From contig JAFZBN010000006.1 in NCBI GenBank assembly GCA_017561715.1, forward strand, positions 1 to 42,355: DNA of 42,355 nucleotides. The letters run 5' to 3'. This document shows positions 25,158 to 33,283 of the stretch, in pieces. The notes below the pieces were generated by a model, which was not told where the DNA came from, ran no database searches, and was given only the letters and a program-made list of their open reading frames with translations. Both the position numbers and the translations under genes were made by a program. Source of the stretch: Clostridiales bacterium (GTDB lineage: Bacteria > Bacillota > Clostridia > Saccharofermentanales > Saccharofermentanaceae). Positions within the stretch are counted from its first letter, which is position 1; each line of letters starts with the position of its first letter.

Positions 25158-27644
25158 ATGGACGATAAGGAAAGAAACTTTTACGATAAGATCAAAGACG
25201 CAGTCAGCGCCTACGTGCTTCACGATCCGAACGCACAGGCGGCGACCGCTTTCGACCGCGAAAAAAGAATGAAGTCGGTCGACGACAAGACCCTTTCCAT
25301 GTTCAGGGAATCTGCGGAAGCAGGCCACCCGTTTTCCTGTTTTAATCTCGGGCGCTGCTATGAGACCGGATCCGGTGTGGAGAAGGATCTGGAGCAGGCC
25401 TACGAATGGTATCGAAAAGCGGCCGCCGGCGGCGACGTGAACGCCTGGCTCGCGCTCGCGAAGATGTTCGATACGGGAACATATGTCGAAAGAGACCCGA
25501 AGGAAGCCGCCATGTGGCTTTCCCGCGCGGCGAATAAAGAGCATCCGATCGCCATGATCGGCATGGGACAGAAATATACCCGAGGAGACGGCGTCGAAAG
25601 AGATCACGAAAAAGCCCTGGAGCTTTTCAAAGAGGCGAGAAAACTGGCGCCGGGCATCGGAAGCTACATCCTCGGCGAAGCGATCGGCGACGGCATCGGC
25701 TGCAAAAAAGACTATGCCGAAGCGGTCAAACTCTTTGAGGAAGCCCATGAACACAAATTCGCCCTGGGAACTTACAATCTCGGCATGATGCTCGAGATGG
25801 GCCTGGGCTGCGAAAAGGATGAAAAGAGAGGATTCGAGCTCATCAAGCAGGCCGCGGACGAAGGTGTCGCAGAGGCGATGTACCGGATCGCATTCCACTA
25901 CAGGGAAGGCACATCCCAGGCGCCGAAAGATGAGAAGATCGCGTTTGAGTATTTCAAGAAGGCAGCGGATAAAGATTTCCCGCCGGCACTGGTCGAAGCG
26001 GGCCTTTGTTACGAAAACGGCGTAGGCACGGAGATGAATAAAGAAGAGGCCTTTAAGTGCTACGAAAAAGGCGCGCAGGCCGGGCTTCACACGGCGATCG
26101 TGTGTCTCGGCGTATGCTACCGCTCCGGTATCGGTTGCGAAGCCGACGAAGAAAAAGCACTGGAGCTGATGGAAGATGCCGTCGCGCTCGGAAATACCCG
26201 CGCGTACCATCTCATGGCCAGCTTCCTTTTCGAAGAGGACCCGTATGACGAACGTGCCATGAACCTCGAGATGGTTGCCGCGAAGGCCGGTTTCGCGAGA
26301 TCTTCGATGTTCCTGGGCGGATTCTTCGTCCAGAAGAGCGATATGGGACCGGATCCGGAAAGAGCCGAGCACTATTTCCGTCTGGCTGCCCGCGAGGGTG
26401 ACGGTACGGCGATGTTCGAGCTCGCCGAGATCCTCGATACGGAAGAAAACAAAGACAACGAAAAGGTGCAAAAAGAGCTTTCTGTGCTCTATGCGGCAAG
26501 TGCCGACGCGGGGCACCCACTCGCGGCATATAAGATGGCGCTGAAATATAAGGATCCGTCTTCCTGCGCGACTCCTGAAGAGGCCGAGATGAATGAGACC
26601 CACTATATGTGCATCGCGGCGTCCGGAGGAATTCCCGACGCGGCAAAAGAGATTGGCGAAAGAAGCTTCTGGGGAGATAATATGCGCGTCAGTATTCCGT
26701 CGGCATGTGCCCTTTACCGCCTGGCGGCAGAGGATCTCGGGGATTCCGGACTCATGGCGAAGTACGCGTATACGAGAGCGATCATCCTCGGCGACTGGCT
26801 CTATAAGCAGACGGGATTTCTCAATAAGACCATGCTCCCCGCCGCGGAAGCGGAGAGAAAGAAACTTCAGGAAAACAAGGATTTCGCGGAGGTCGTCCAG
26901 ACGCTCAATGACCTTGCCGCTGAAAATGTTCCGGAAGCGCGTATGTTCCGTCCTTTGGTAAAAGCACTATTCTTCGGCTCGGATCTGTCTTCTGAAGAAG
27001 ACGTGTCAGACCTGGCGTTTATCTTGAATCAGCCCGATTCTCGGGAAAAGAGATATGTGAAGGGCCTGATCGCCGCGGTCATTCATCAGGATCAGCCGAA
27101 AGAAGCGATCGATATCCTTTCGGGCGCGAGGGAACACTTCCGTATCCGAAACGTTAACTACATTCTCGGAAACCTCTACGAAACCCTGGCTAAGGGTCCT
27201 CGTAAGATGAGAAAGACGGATGTCCCCGTCGTCTCCGGATCCGGGACAAAATGGACATGGTTGAGAAAAAAGAAAAACACGAAAGAAGATTACTTAAGAT
27301 CGGCTTCGTTTTACTATCTGCAGGCTTTTTCAGACGGTGAATCTAAATCTGCCGCGATGTATGATTTCTCCGCGGATCAGTTGCTCGAGGATGTCAAGCA
27401 GAGATGCCTGACCGCAAGCGGGCTCATCCTTCTTATTTCGATCCCGATGCTGTATCTGTTGTTTTTGATGAATCACGAGGGACCTATGACATCACAGGAA
27501 AAGTGGGATCTTCTTTTCAAGATCATCGGTATCGTGTTCCTGGTCTACCTGGGACTCTTCTTACTGTATGAAGCCCTGATTGTCGTAAAGAAAATGTCCT
27601 TCAGGAAGAAGTCCGGAAAAATGAAAAAGGAGATGAAGAAATAA
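25158..27644 (+). CDS. Membrane-anchored Sel1-repeat protein
   Basis: An 828-residue protein dominated by Sel1-like repeats, about 36 residues each, of the form G-x-G-V-x-x-D-x-x-x-A-x-x-W/L-x-x-K-A-A. Clear examples lie at about 50-420, such as CYETGSGVEKDLEQAYEWYR and CYENGVGTEMNKEEAFKCYE. Later repeats (430-650) are more divergent. Two transmembrane segments near 755-775 and 788-810 are followed by a very basic tail (KKSGKMKKEMKK). Sel1 repeats mediate protein-protein contact, so this may be a scaffold at the membrane; no enzyme motif is visible. No promoter stands out in the 63-bp gap after gatB. trmL begins immediately after its stop. Confidence 0.88.
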   Translation: MDDKERNFYDKIKDAVSAYVLHDPNAQAATAFDREKRMKSVDDKTLSMFRESAEAGHPFSCFNLGRCYETGSGVEKDLEQAYEWYRKAAAGGDVNAWLALAKMFDTGTYVERDPKEAAMWLSRAANKEHPIAMIGMGQKYTRGDGVERDHEKALELFKEARKLAPGIGSYILGEAIGDGIGCKKDYAEAVKLFEEAHEHKFALGTYNLGMMLEMGLGCEKDEKRGFELIKQAADEGVAEAMYRIAFHYREGTSQAPKDEKIAFEYFKKAADKDFPPALVEAGLCYENGVGTEMNKEEAFKCYEKGAQAGLHTAIVCLGVCYRSGIGCEADEEKALELMEDAVALGNTRAYHLMASFLFEEDPYDERAMNLEMVAAKAGFARSSMFLGGFFVQKSDMGPDPERAEHYFRLAAREGDGTAMFELAEILDTEENKDNEKVQKELSVLYAASADAGHPLAAYKMALKYKDPSSCATPEEAEMNETHYMCIAASGGIPDAAKEIGERSFWGDNMRVSIPSACALYRLAAEDLGDSGLMAKYAYTRAIILGDWLYKQTGFLNKTMLPAAEAERKKLQENKDFAEVVQTLNDLAAENVPEARMFRPLVKALFFGSDLSSEEDVSDLAFILNQPDSREKRYVKGLIAAVIHQDQPKEAIDILSGAREHFRIRNVNYILGNLYETLAKGPRKMRKTDVPVVSGSGTKWTWLRKKKNTKEDYLRSASFYYLQAFSDGESKSAAMYDFSADQLLEDVKQRCLTASGLILLISIPMLYLLFLMNHEGPMTSQEKWDLLFKIIGIVFLVYLGLFLLYEALIVVKKMSFRKKSGKMKKEMKK

Positions 27645-28181
27645 GTGTCAGTACATGTAGTTCTTTTTGAGCCGGAGATCCCTCAGAATACGGGAAATAT
27701 CCTTCGCACCTGTGTGGCTACGAATACGCATGTCCACATCATCAAGCCCCTGGGTTTTGAATTGAGTAAGGAGACACTGAAAAGATCTGCATCCAATCAT
27801 CTCGATCACGCGGACTATACCCTCTACGAGAATTTCGAGGACTTCGAATCGAAGAATCCCGGCACGTATTTCTACATGACCCGCTACGGCAAAAAGCCGC
27901 ACAGCAGCTTTGATTTCGCTTCCGTAGAAGGCGATATCTACCTGATCTTCGGAAAGGAGAGCACGGGCATCCCGTACGACCGCCTTCGCGATCATCTGGA
28001 CTATTGTTTCCGCATTCCCATGTCCGGGAACTGCCGAAGCCTGAACCTCTCAAACGCCGTCGCTATCGCGCTTTACGAAGTCATGCGCCAGCTGGATTAT
28101 CCGGATCTGTCGCTGACCGAAGTCCAAAAAGGCGAGGACTTTCTGGAGTCCTTCGACATCCGTCCGTTCAGAAAGGAATAA
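27645..28181 (+). CDS. trmL: tRNA (cytidine(34)-2'-O)-methyltransferase TrmL
   Basis: A 178-residue SPOUT methyltransferase that methylates the wobble ribose of certain leucine tRNAs. It has the family start VVLFEPEIPQNTGNILRTCV, the IFGKESTGIP motif and the trefoil-knot PMSGNCRSLNLSNAVAIALY that binds S-adenosylmethionine. The start is a GTG directly after the TAA of the Sel1 gene. AAGGAG lies 12 nt upstream inside that gene, so translation is coupled. The LtaS-like gene starts 3 bp after the stop. Confidence 0.94.
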   Translation: MSVHVVLFEPEIPQNTGNILRTCVATNTHVHIIKPLGFELSKETLKRSASNHLDHADYTLYENFEDFESKNPGTYFYMTRYGKKPHSSFDFASVEGDIYLIFGKESTGIPYDRLRDHLDYCFRIPMSGNCRSLNLSNAVAIALYEVMRQLDYPDLSLTEVQKGEDFLESFDIRPFRKE

Positions 28182-28184
28182 GAT

Positions 28185-30428
28185 ATGGAAGATTCCGAGC
28201 GAAAAGCACTGTCCGAGGAAGAGATCATTGAGGAGAAGGAGCCCGCTACAGAAGCTCCCGAGGCAGAAGCTGCCGTTTCGGAACCGCAGAAACCGAAACC
28301 CCCGGTCTTCGGCTGGCTCGCGACCCTCTGGCTTCCGCTCGTTATGCTTGTTTCCGAAGGATGTTTCGCGCTTCTGGTCGGGAACCCACTTTCCTACTAC
28401 ACGAGCGTTCTTGCCCTGAGTATGGCGCTTTTTCTGACGGCACTGATCCTTCTGGTTCCGAAAAAGAAGTTTCGGGTCATTTCCATCGGAGTCATCACTC
28501 ACTTATTGACGATCATCTATATTTCGCAGTACATCTACTTTAAGATCTTCGGTACGATCTTCGTATGGGCGTCTATCTCCTCCGGAGGCGCGGGCGCCGT
28601 CGCCGAATATAACGGCGTTGTACGAAATGCCATGCTCCACGGCTGGTGGGGGATCCTGATCCTCATCCTGCCGTCCGTGATCTACTGGCCGGTGATCCGA
28701 AAACTCGTAAAAGAGATCCCCGTTCCCGGAAGAAAGCAGCTGATCGCGGCCGCCGCCGCGTTTGTTGTCGTAACGCTCGTCGGCACGCTTCAGATCCTGT
28801 CCGACAGAAAAGGCGCGTCGAATCCGCGTCGTCTCTATCTTTCGGAATTTTCTCAGGATTCTTCTCTTCGCACATTCGGTCTGGTGCCGACGATGGCGCT
28901 GGATCTGCGCATGAATGTCCTGGGCATCAAAAAGGAGGAAAAGGTCAATGTCGACGTCAGCGATATCGTGATCGAGACAAAGGCGCCGGACCAAACAACA
29001 CCTGCACCGACAGCGACACCGATCCCGACACCGGAACCGACCCGCGCGCCGGACGCGACACCGACACCTACTCCCGCGCCCACACCGACGCCGACCCCGT
29101 ATCCGAAAAACGTTCTGGACATTGAATTCAATCTGGATGAAGACAATAAGACACTTCGCTCCATGAACGAGTTCTTTTCGCAAAGACAGCCGACGACCAT
29201 GAACGAGTATACGGGGCTTTTCGAGGGAAAGAATCTGATCCTTCTGACGGCGGAAGCCTTTTCCGGATACGTCATCGATCCGGAACTGACACCTACGCTC
29301 TATAAGCTTTCGACGGAAGGCTTCGTTTTCAATCACTTCTACACACCGATCTGGTACGTGTCCACATCGGACGGTGAGTTCGTCGAGACCACGGGACTGA
29401 TCCCGAAATCCGGCACCTGGAGCTACACGAGGATCGCGAAAAACTACATGCCTTTTGCGTTCGGAAACCAGTTCGCCGCGCTTGGGTATAAGACATACGC
29501 TTTCCATGATCACACCTACACGTACTACCATAGAGACCGTTCGTATCCGGTCATGGGTTACACGTATTACGGTGTCGGAAACGGCCTGGACATCGAGCAG
29601 ACCTGGCCGGAGTCCGATGTCGAGATGATCGAGGAGACTGTCGATTACTATCTCGACGGAAGCGGCGATCCGTTCCACGTTTACTACATGACGGTCAGCG
29701 GTCATCTCCCGTATTCGTACGGCGACAACAAGATGAGCACGAAGAACAGAGACCTCGTAAAGGATCTGGATTACAGTTCCGCGGTAAAAGCATACATCGC
29801 CTGCCAGATCGAGCTCGACCGTGCGCTCGAGCTTTTGATCCAGAAACTGGATGAGGCGGGAGAACTCGAGAACACGGTCATCGCGCTCGGCGCGGATCAC
29901 TATCCTTATGGTCTGGAACCGAGTCAGTACAATGAGCTTTGCGGAAAGAAGATGACGGATCCGTTCACCCGATATGAGAACGCGTTTATCCTCTGGAGCG
30001 GCGACATGACGGAGCCTGTCGTGGTCGACGAATACTGCAGCAGTCTGGACATCGCGCCGACACTCGCAAACCTTTTCGGACTTCAGTATGACTCTCGTCT
30101 TTACATCGGCACGGACGTCTTCGCGCCGGAGCCGAATTACGTTATCTTCAGTGACAAGAGTTTCATCAACGACAAGATCATGTACAACGCCGGAAGCGGC
30201 ACGGTCACGCCGCTTGTCGACGAGGACATCACGCCGGAGTATGTAAAGGAATGTATCGAGTACGTAAGTGAACTTTACACGAATTCCGGAAACATCATCG
30301 AAAAGGACTATTACGGATATCTGTTCCCGGACGGCGCGCCGTGGCTTATGACTGACCAGGTAGATACAAAAGATCCGTCTGACGTTTCGGATCAGACGGA
30401 TCAGGATGATACTTCGCAGGGCGGATAA
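28185..30428 (+). CDS. LtaS-like phosphoglycerol transferase (sulfatase superfamily)
   Basis: A 747-residue membrane protein. An acidic cytoplasmic N-terminus (1-40) precedes about five helices (41-205), then a 40-residue Pro/Thr-rich spacer (about 268-307, repeated TPTP units). The outer sulfatase-fold domain has metal and catalytic residues E357 (LLTAEAFSG), T394 (STSDGEF) and D571/H572 (GADHYPYG), the same set as in lipoteichoic acid synthase. LtaS moves glycerol phosphate from phosphatidylglycerol to a growing surface polymer. The Pro/Thr spacer is unusual for LtaS and suggests the catalytic domain is held away from the membrane or is cleaved. The C-terminus is Asp-rich. Polymer identity is not readable. 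Confidence 0.9.
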   Translation: MEDSERKALSEEEIIEEKEPATEAPEAEAAVSEPQKPKPPVFGWLATLWLPLVMLVSEGCFALLVGNPLSYYTSVLALSMALFLTALILLVPKKKFRVISIGVITHLLTIIYISQYIYFKIFGTIFVWASISSGGAGAVAEYNGVVRNAMLHGWWGILILILPSVIYWPVIRKLVKEIPVPGRKQLIAAAAAFVVVTLVGTLQILSDRKGASNPRRLYLSEFSQDSSLRTFGLVPTMALDLRMNVLGIKKEEKVNVDVSDIVIETKAPDQTTPAPTATPIPTPEPTRAPDATPTPTPAPTPTPTPYPKNVLDIEFNLDEDNKTLRSMNEFFSQRQPTTMNEYTGLFEGKNLILLTAEAFSGYVIDPELTPTLYKLSTEGFVFNHFYTPIWYVSTSDGEFVETTGLIPKSGTWSYTRIAKNYMPFAFGNQFAALGYKTYAFHDHTYTYYHRDRSYPVMGYTYYGVGNGLDIEQTWPESDVEMIEETVDYYLDGSGDPFHVYYMTVSGHLPYSYGDNKMSTKNRDLVKDLDYSSAVKAYIACQIELDRALELLIQKLDEAGELENTVIALGADHYPYGLEPSQYNELCGKKMTDPFTRYENAFILWSGDMTEPVVVDEYCSSLDIAPTLANLFGLQYDSRLYIGTDVFAPEPNYVIFSDKSFINDKIMYNAGSGTVTPLVDEDITPEYVKECIEYVSELYTNSGNIIEKDYYGYLFPDGAPWLMTDQVDTKDPSDVSDQTDQDDTSQGG
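30364..30402 (-). terminator. Terminator for the minus-strand GGDEF gene, embedded in the opposing coding region
   Basis: Perfect 11-bp stem GATCCGTCTGA (30372-30382) with TCAGACGGATC (30392-30402), 9-nt loop. On the minus strand TTTTGTAT follows. It lies within the last codons of the LtaS-like gene, encoding its Asp-rich tail. The two genes converge with only 4 bp between stops. Confidence 0.6.
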
Positions 30429-30432
30429 ACGA

Positions 30433-31407
30433 TCATTTTCCGCGTTTCTTTCTTGCCTCGAAAAGACTCTGGTCGGCATCCTGGATCAGTTCGGATGCGT
30501 CCAGCTGATCCTCGTAAGCGGAATATCCGTAGCACATCGTAAAGTTATACTTTTCCTCATCGATCACGAGCGGCTTTTTCTTCAGCTTCTCGTTGATGCG
30601 GGACGTCAGTGTTTTTGCGCCGGAAAGGGCGGTATCTGAAAGGATCAGAGCGAACTCATCGTTTCCGACACGGAATACGTCATCGGCACAGCGAGTGCTG
30701 GATCTTAAGATATCCGCGATGTACTGAAGAACGATGTCACCGCTCTCCGGACCATGTTCCGCAGAGAACTTCGTGAACTGATCGATGTCCATTAATACGA
30801 CGGTGAAGCCCGCGCTGTAGCCTCTTCCGCGGACGCGGGAGAACAGGCGCATATTGCGCTTTACGATCTCTTCGAAATACTTTCTGTTATAAAGACCCGT
30901 GACCTCATCGACAGTGGAAAGATAGTGGATCTTGGCATTAAGGTCATCACAGAGCTTGTCTTTCTGTTTGAGTTTCTGCTCGGTGGATTTTTCTTCCGTG
31001 ATATCTCTCGTGATGCTCCATGTTCCGCGAACATTTCCGTCCTGATCGATCAGCGGATAGATCGAAGTGGTAAGCCAGATCGTCTCGACGGTCGCGCGCT
31101 TTCCGGAAATCTGAAAAAACTTTTCGAGATTAAGGACAGGTGTCTTTGATTCCATGACACGGTCTTCCACTTCAGCATGCGCGGCGGACTCTTCTTCGGA
31201 GACGAAATCGTCAAGTTTCTTTCCGACGAGCTCATCCGGGGTCTTATAGCCCAGAAGACGCGCAAACGAGGAAGAACAGAGCACATAGCGGTGTTCGTTG
31301 TCTTTGAAACATACGGAGTGATCGACTTGGTTGAGAAGGACGCGGAAGAGCGACTCCTTCGAGAAGTCCTTGAAAAAATCTTTTGAGAACGCATCGTCTT
31401 TTTTCAT
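30433..31407 (-). CDS. PAS-GGDEF protein with degenerate active site
   Basis: A 324-residue protein with a PAS domain (about 22-138, HSVCFKDNEHRYVLCSS, GTWSITRDITEEK), a coiled linker and a GGDEF domain. The signature is GNDEF (248-252), not GGDEF. The usual Asn in the DxDxFKxxND motif, which contacts guanine, is replaced (MDIDQFTKFSAEHG). The I-site RCAD (239-242) is retained. These changes suggest weak or no cyclase activity and possibly a cyclic-di-GMP receptor role (inference). The PAS layout matches the protein at 12171-13121. GGGGGAG precedes the ATG; it lies 28 bp after a membrane protein gene on the same strand, forming a two-gene unit. Confidence 0.9.
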   Translation of the reverse strand: MKKDDAFSKDFFKDFSKESLFRVLLNQVDHSVCFKDNEHRYVLCSSSFARLLGYKTPDELVGKKLDDFVSEEESAAHAEVEDRVMESKTPVLNLEKFFQISGKRATVETIWLTTSIYPLIDQDGNVRGTWSITRDITEEKSTEQKLKQKDKLCDDLNAKIHYLSTVDEVTGLYNRKYFEEIVKRNMRLFSRVRGRGYSAGFTVVLMDIDQFTKFSAEHGPESGDIVLQYIADILRSSTRCADDVFRVGNDEFALILSDTALSGAKTLTSRINEKLKKKPLVIDEEKYNFTMCYGYSAYEDQLDASELIQDADQSLFEARKKRGK

Positions 31408-31435
31408 ATGGCTCTCCCCCTCTTCGAAAAGAAGA

Positions 31436-31978
31436 TCAGCGTGCGACCGAAACGATTACGACCACACCGACCAGGATAAACAGGATGCAGCAGCCGACAG
31501 TCGTGACTTTGGATACCTCATGAGATTCGAAGATCACCGGGAAGTGATTCTTCATGAAAAGCACGTATTTGTCCCAAAGATCCGAAAACCAGACAGCGAC
31601 CTTTCGGAAAGTAACGTGCAGTTTCTCGCCGAATTTCATATCTTTCCTGTAGACCAGCTGCTCGTCGGAATAGGAAAACATCTCTTTTACTTCTTCTTCG
31701 GAAATGATGGTCGCGTTCGCGGGTGCCGTAGGACGGACATCCGTATCTGAACTCGCACATTCCTGATCGATGGAAACGAACATGCCGTTGGAACGGAAAG
31801 GATCTTTTTTCTGGTCTACGACCACACTTGGTGTCTTCCACGCGGGAACGGCGCTCGGGGAAACTGTATGAAGATCTTCCATCAGAGGATTTTCCACAGT
31901 CGAAACCGGGGCAGAGTATTCTTCCCGGACCTCAGAAAATGCTTCTTCAGGCAGTTCTTTGCGAGCAGTTTTACGCAT
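31436..31978 (-). CDS. Hypothetical protein with single C-terminal transmembrane helix
   Basis: A 180-residue protein I do not recognise. Residues 1-100 are polar, rich in Glu, Ser and Pro and probably disordered. A more structured region (about 105-150, with VYRKDMKFGEKLHVTFRKVAV) follows. The C-terminus is one hydrophobic helix (about 157-178) ending in VAR, without a signal peptide. This resembles a tail-anchored topology with the bulk in the cytoplasm. It is the first gene of a pair with the degenerate PAS-GGDEF protein, so a signalling partner role is plausible but unproven. GGAG precedes the ATG. Confidence 0.75.
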   Translation of the reverse strand: MRKTARKELPEEAFSEVREEYSAPVSTVENPLMEDLHTVSPSAVPAWKTPSVVVDQKKDPFRSNGMFVSIDQECASSDTDVRPTAPANATIISEEEVKEMFSYSDEQLVYRKDMKFGEKLHVTFRKVAVWFSDLWDKYVLFMKNHFPVIFESHEVSKVTTVGCCILFILVGVVVIVSVAR

Positions 31979-32010
31979 GGTGACTCCTTTCCCGGCAACA
32001 GATTAAGGTT

Positions 32011-32019
32011 AGTATATCA
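32011..32019 (-). promoter_or_regulatory. Promoter of the tail-anchored protein and GGDEF pair
   Basis: Minus-strand TGA-TATACT extended -10 (TATACT at 32011-32016), 33 nt before the ATG at 31978. A second TATAAT (32031-32036) lies 20 bp upstream. Confidence 0.5.
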
Positions 32020-32102
32020 TTATTTGGCGGATTATACAGCCGATCCCCGAAATTTATAGAATTAGTAGGGGTAAGAGAGAGAATTCTCCTGTCATTTTGA
32101 GG

Positions 32103-32108
32103 TATAAT
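32103..32108 (+). promoter_or_regulatory. Candidate -10 box of the HAD/kinase-like operon
   Basis: TATAAT 32 nt before the GTG start at 32140; no clear -35. If used, the transcript would start near 32115, which also excludes the upstream GTG at 32119 as a normal start. Confidence 0.4.
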
Positions 32109-32139
32109 AGATGCAACTGTGAATTGGGGGTCTGTAATA

Positions 32140-33270
32140 GTGGATCGTGTTTACTTCGACATGGGAGTTTTTACGTTCTGGTCCGATGAGTCGCTTGACA
32201 ATAAGCGCCTTATCGCCAAGGGCGGAGTTCTCGTGTCCGATGACACGGCATTGAAGGACGTCATGGACGGAACCGACCCACTCGATATGGATCTCGTTGA
32301 AATGCTCACGAACCTGGCAGAGGACGGATTTGAACTGAATATCTGCGACACCCTTTCGGTATCGGAGATCCAGGATCTGCTCGAAAACTTAGGGATCGGA
32401 GATTTCTTTCACAATATCGTCAGCGCGAAAAGCGCAAGACCGTTTGCCAACAGCTTGAATAAGCTCCGCGGCAAAGAAGACTTTTCGATCTTCGTCGGCA
32501 CCGACAAAACGGTGATCGAAGCCTGTGACATGGCGCAGATCCCGGTGGTCGCTTATGGCGAGAAATACGCGGAAGTGATCCGGGAAGCGTTCTGCGGGGC
32601 AAGATATCCGCTGGAGATCGAAGACCAGATCTACACCACGATGGTCGTTCATTATGTCGCCAGAAGAACGATCGAAAAGAACGCGAGACTTCTGGGTATC
32701 GACGGCATCGATTTTGCGGGAAAGAAGTTTTTCACCGCCAAGCTCTGCCGGTACTTCGATATCCTCGGCAAGGAGTACAACATCGTCTATCTCGAGGATT
32801 ACCATCGTGCGGTCGAGGCGAGCTACAAGGGAGAAGACCCGGTCGAGGCCTACTACTTTAACGGATTTAATACCGAGAAGCTCATCACTGAGGTAATAAA
32901 GCCGTTTAAGCGTGAGGGAAAGATCGACAAAGTGGTCTACTGCCTGGACAGTACCAACGATTCGTTCGTCAACGAAAGACACTATGAGCTTTCGGAGGAC
33001 GGCGTGATGATACTGATCGGCACCATGATGTACAGAGAACCGTTGATCCGCTATTTTGACGCGACGGTGTACATGAGGGTGGATTATCGTGAATCGGAGC
33101 ACAGAGCTTCTTTAGAGGAAGCACCGATCTACGGAGAAGACCCGGTCGAGGTATACAAAACAAAACAGATACCGGCGCAGAAGATGTATATTCAGCGCCA
33201 CGACCCTTTCGAGGGAAGAGATTTTGTCATCGATAATTCGAACTATCATCGTCCGTTTTTTATCGTGTGA
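32140..33270 (+). CDS. Fusion of a degenerate HAD domain and a degenerate uridine-kinase-like domain
   Basis: A 376-residue protein. Residues 1-150 have the order of a HAD phosphatase of the beta-phosphoglucomutase type, but the catalytic motifs are lost. Motif I is FDMGVF (6-11) where FDMDGVLF is usual. The KP motif is SARPF, and the late acidic motif is FVGTDKTVIEA. Residues 180-376 resemble uridine kinase-like P-loop enzymes: GIDFAGKK (189-196; final Ser/Thr replaced by Lys), YLEDYHRA (217-224), DPVEAYYFNGF, and a C-terminal QKMYIQRHDPFEGRDFVIDN. GTG at 32140 has GGGGG 9 nt upstream. It is 13 bp from the next gene. Regulatory or binding roles are likelier than catalysis (inference). Confidence 0.8.
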   Translation: MDRVYFDMGVFTFWSDESLDNKRLIAKGGVLVSDDTALKDVMDGTDPLDMDLVEMLTNLAEDGFELNICDTLSVSEIQDLLENLGIGDFFHNIVSAKSARPFANSLNKLRGKEDFSIFVGTDKTVIEACDMAQIPVVAYGEKYAEVIREAFCGARYPLEIEDQIYTTMVVHYVARRTIEKNARLLGIDGIDFAGKKFFTAKLCRYFDILGKEYNIVYLEDYHRAVEASYKGEDPVEAYYFNGFNTEKLITEVIKPFKREGKIDKVVYCLDSTNDSFVNERHYELSEDGVMILIGTMMYREPLIRYFDATVYMRVDYRESEHRASLEEAPIYGEDPVEVYKTKQIPAQKMYIQRHDPFEGRDFVIDNSNYHRPFFIV

Positions 33271-33283
33271 GGAGGTATAGGAG

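Noticed and set aside
28980..29105. ACACCGACACC repeats as a CRISPR-like or tandem-repeat array
   Set aside because: They are codons for a Thr/Pro spacer in frame with the LtaS-like gene, with irregular spacing and no unique spacers.
28503..30479. 658-codon open frame on the minus strand opposite the LtaS-like gene
   Set aside because: Its translation is rich in Arg, Asp and Val without motifs, and mirrors codon bias of the real gene on the plus strand.
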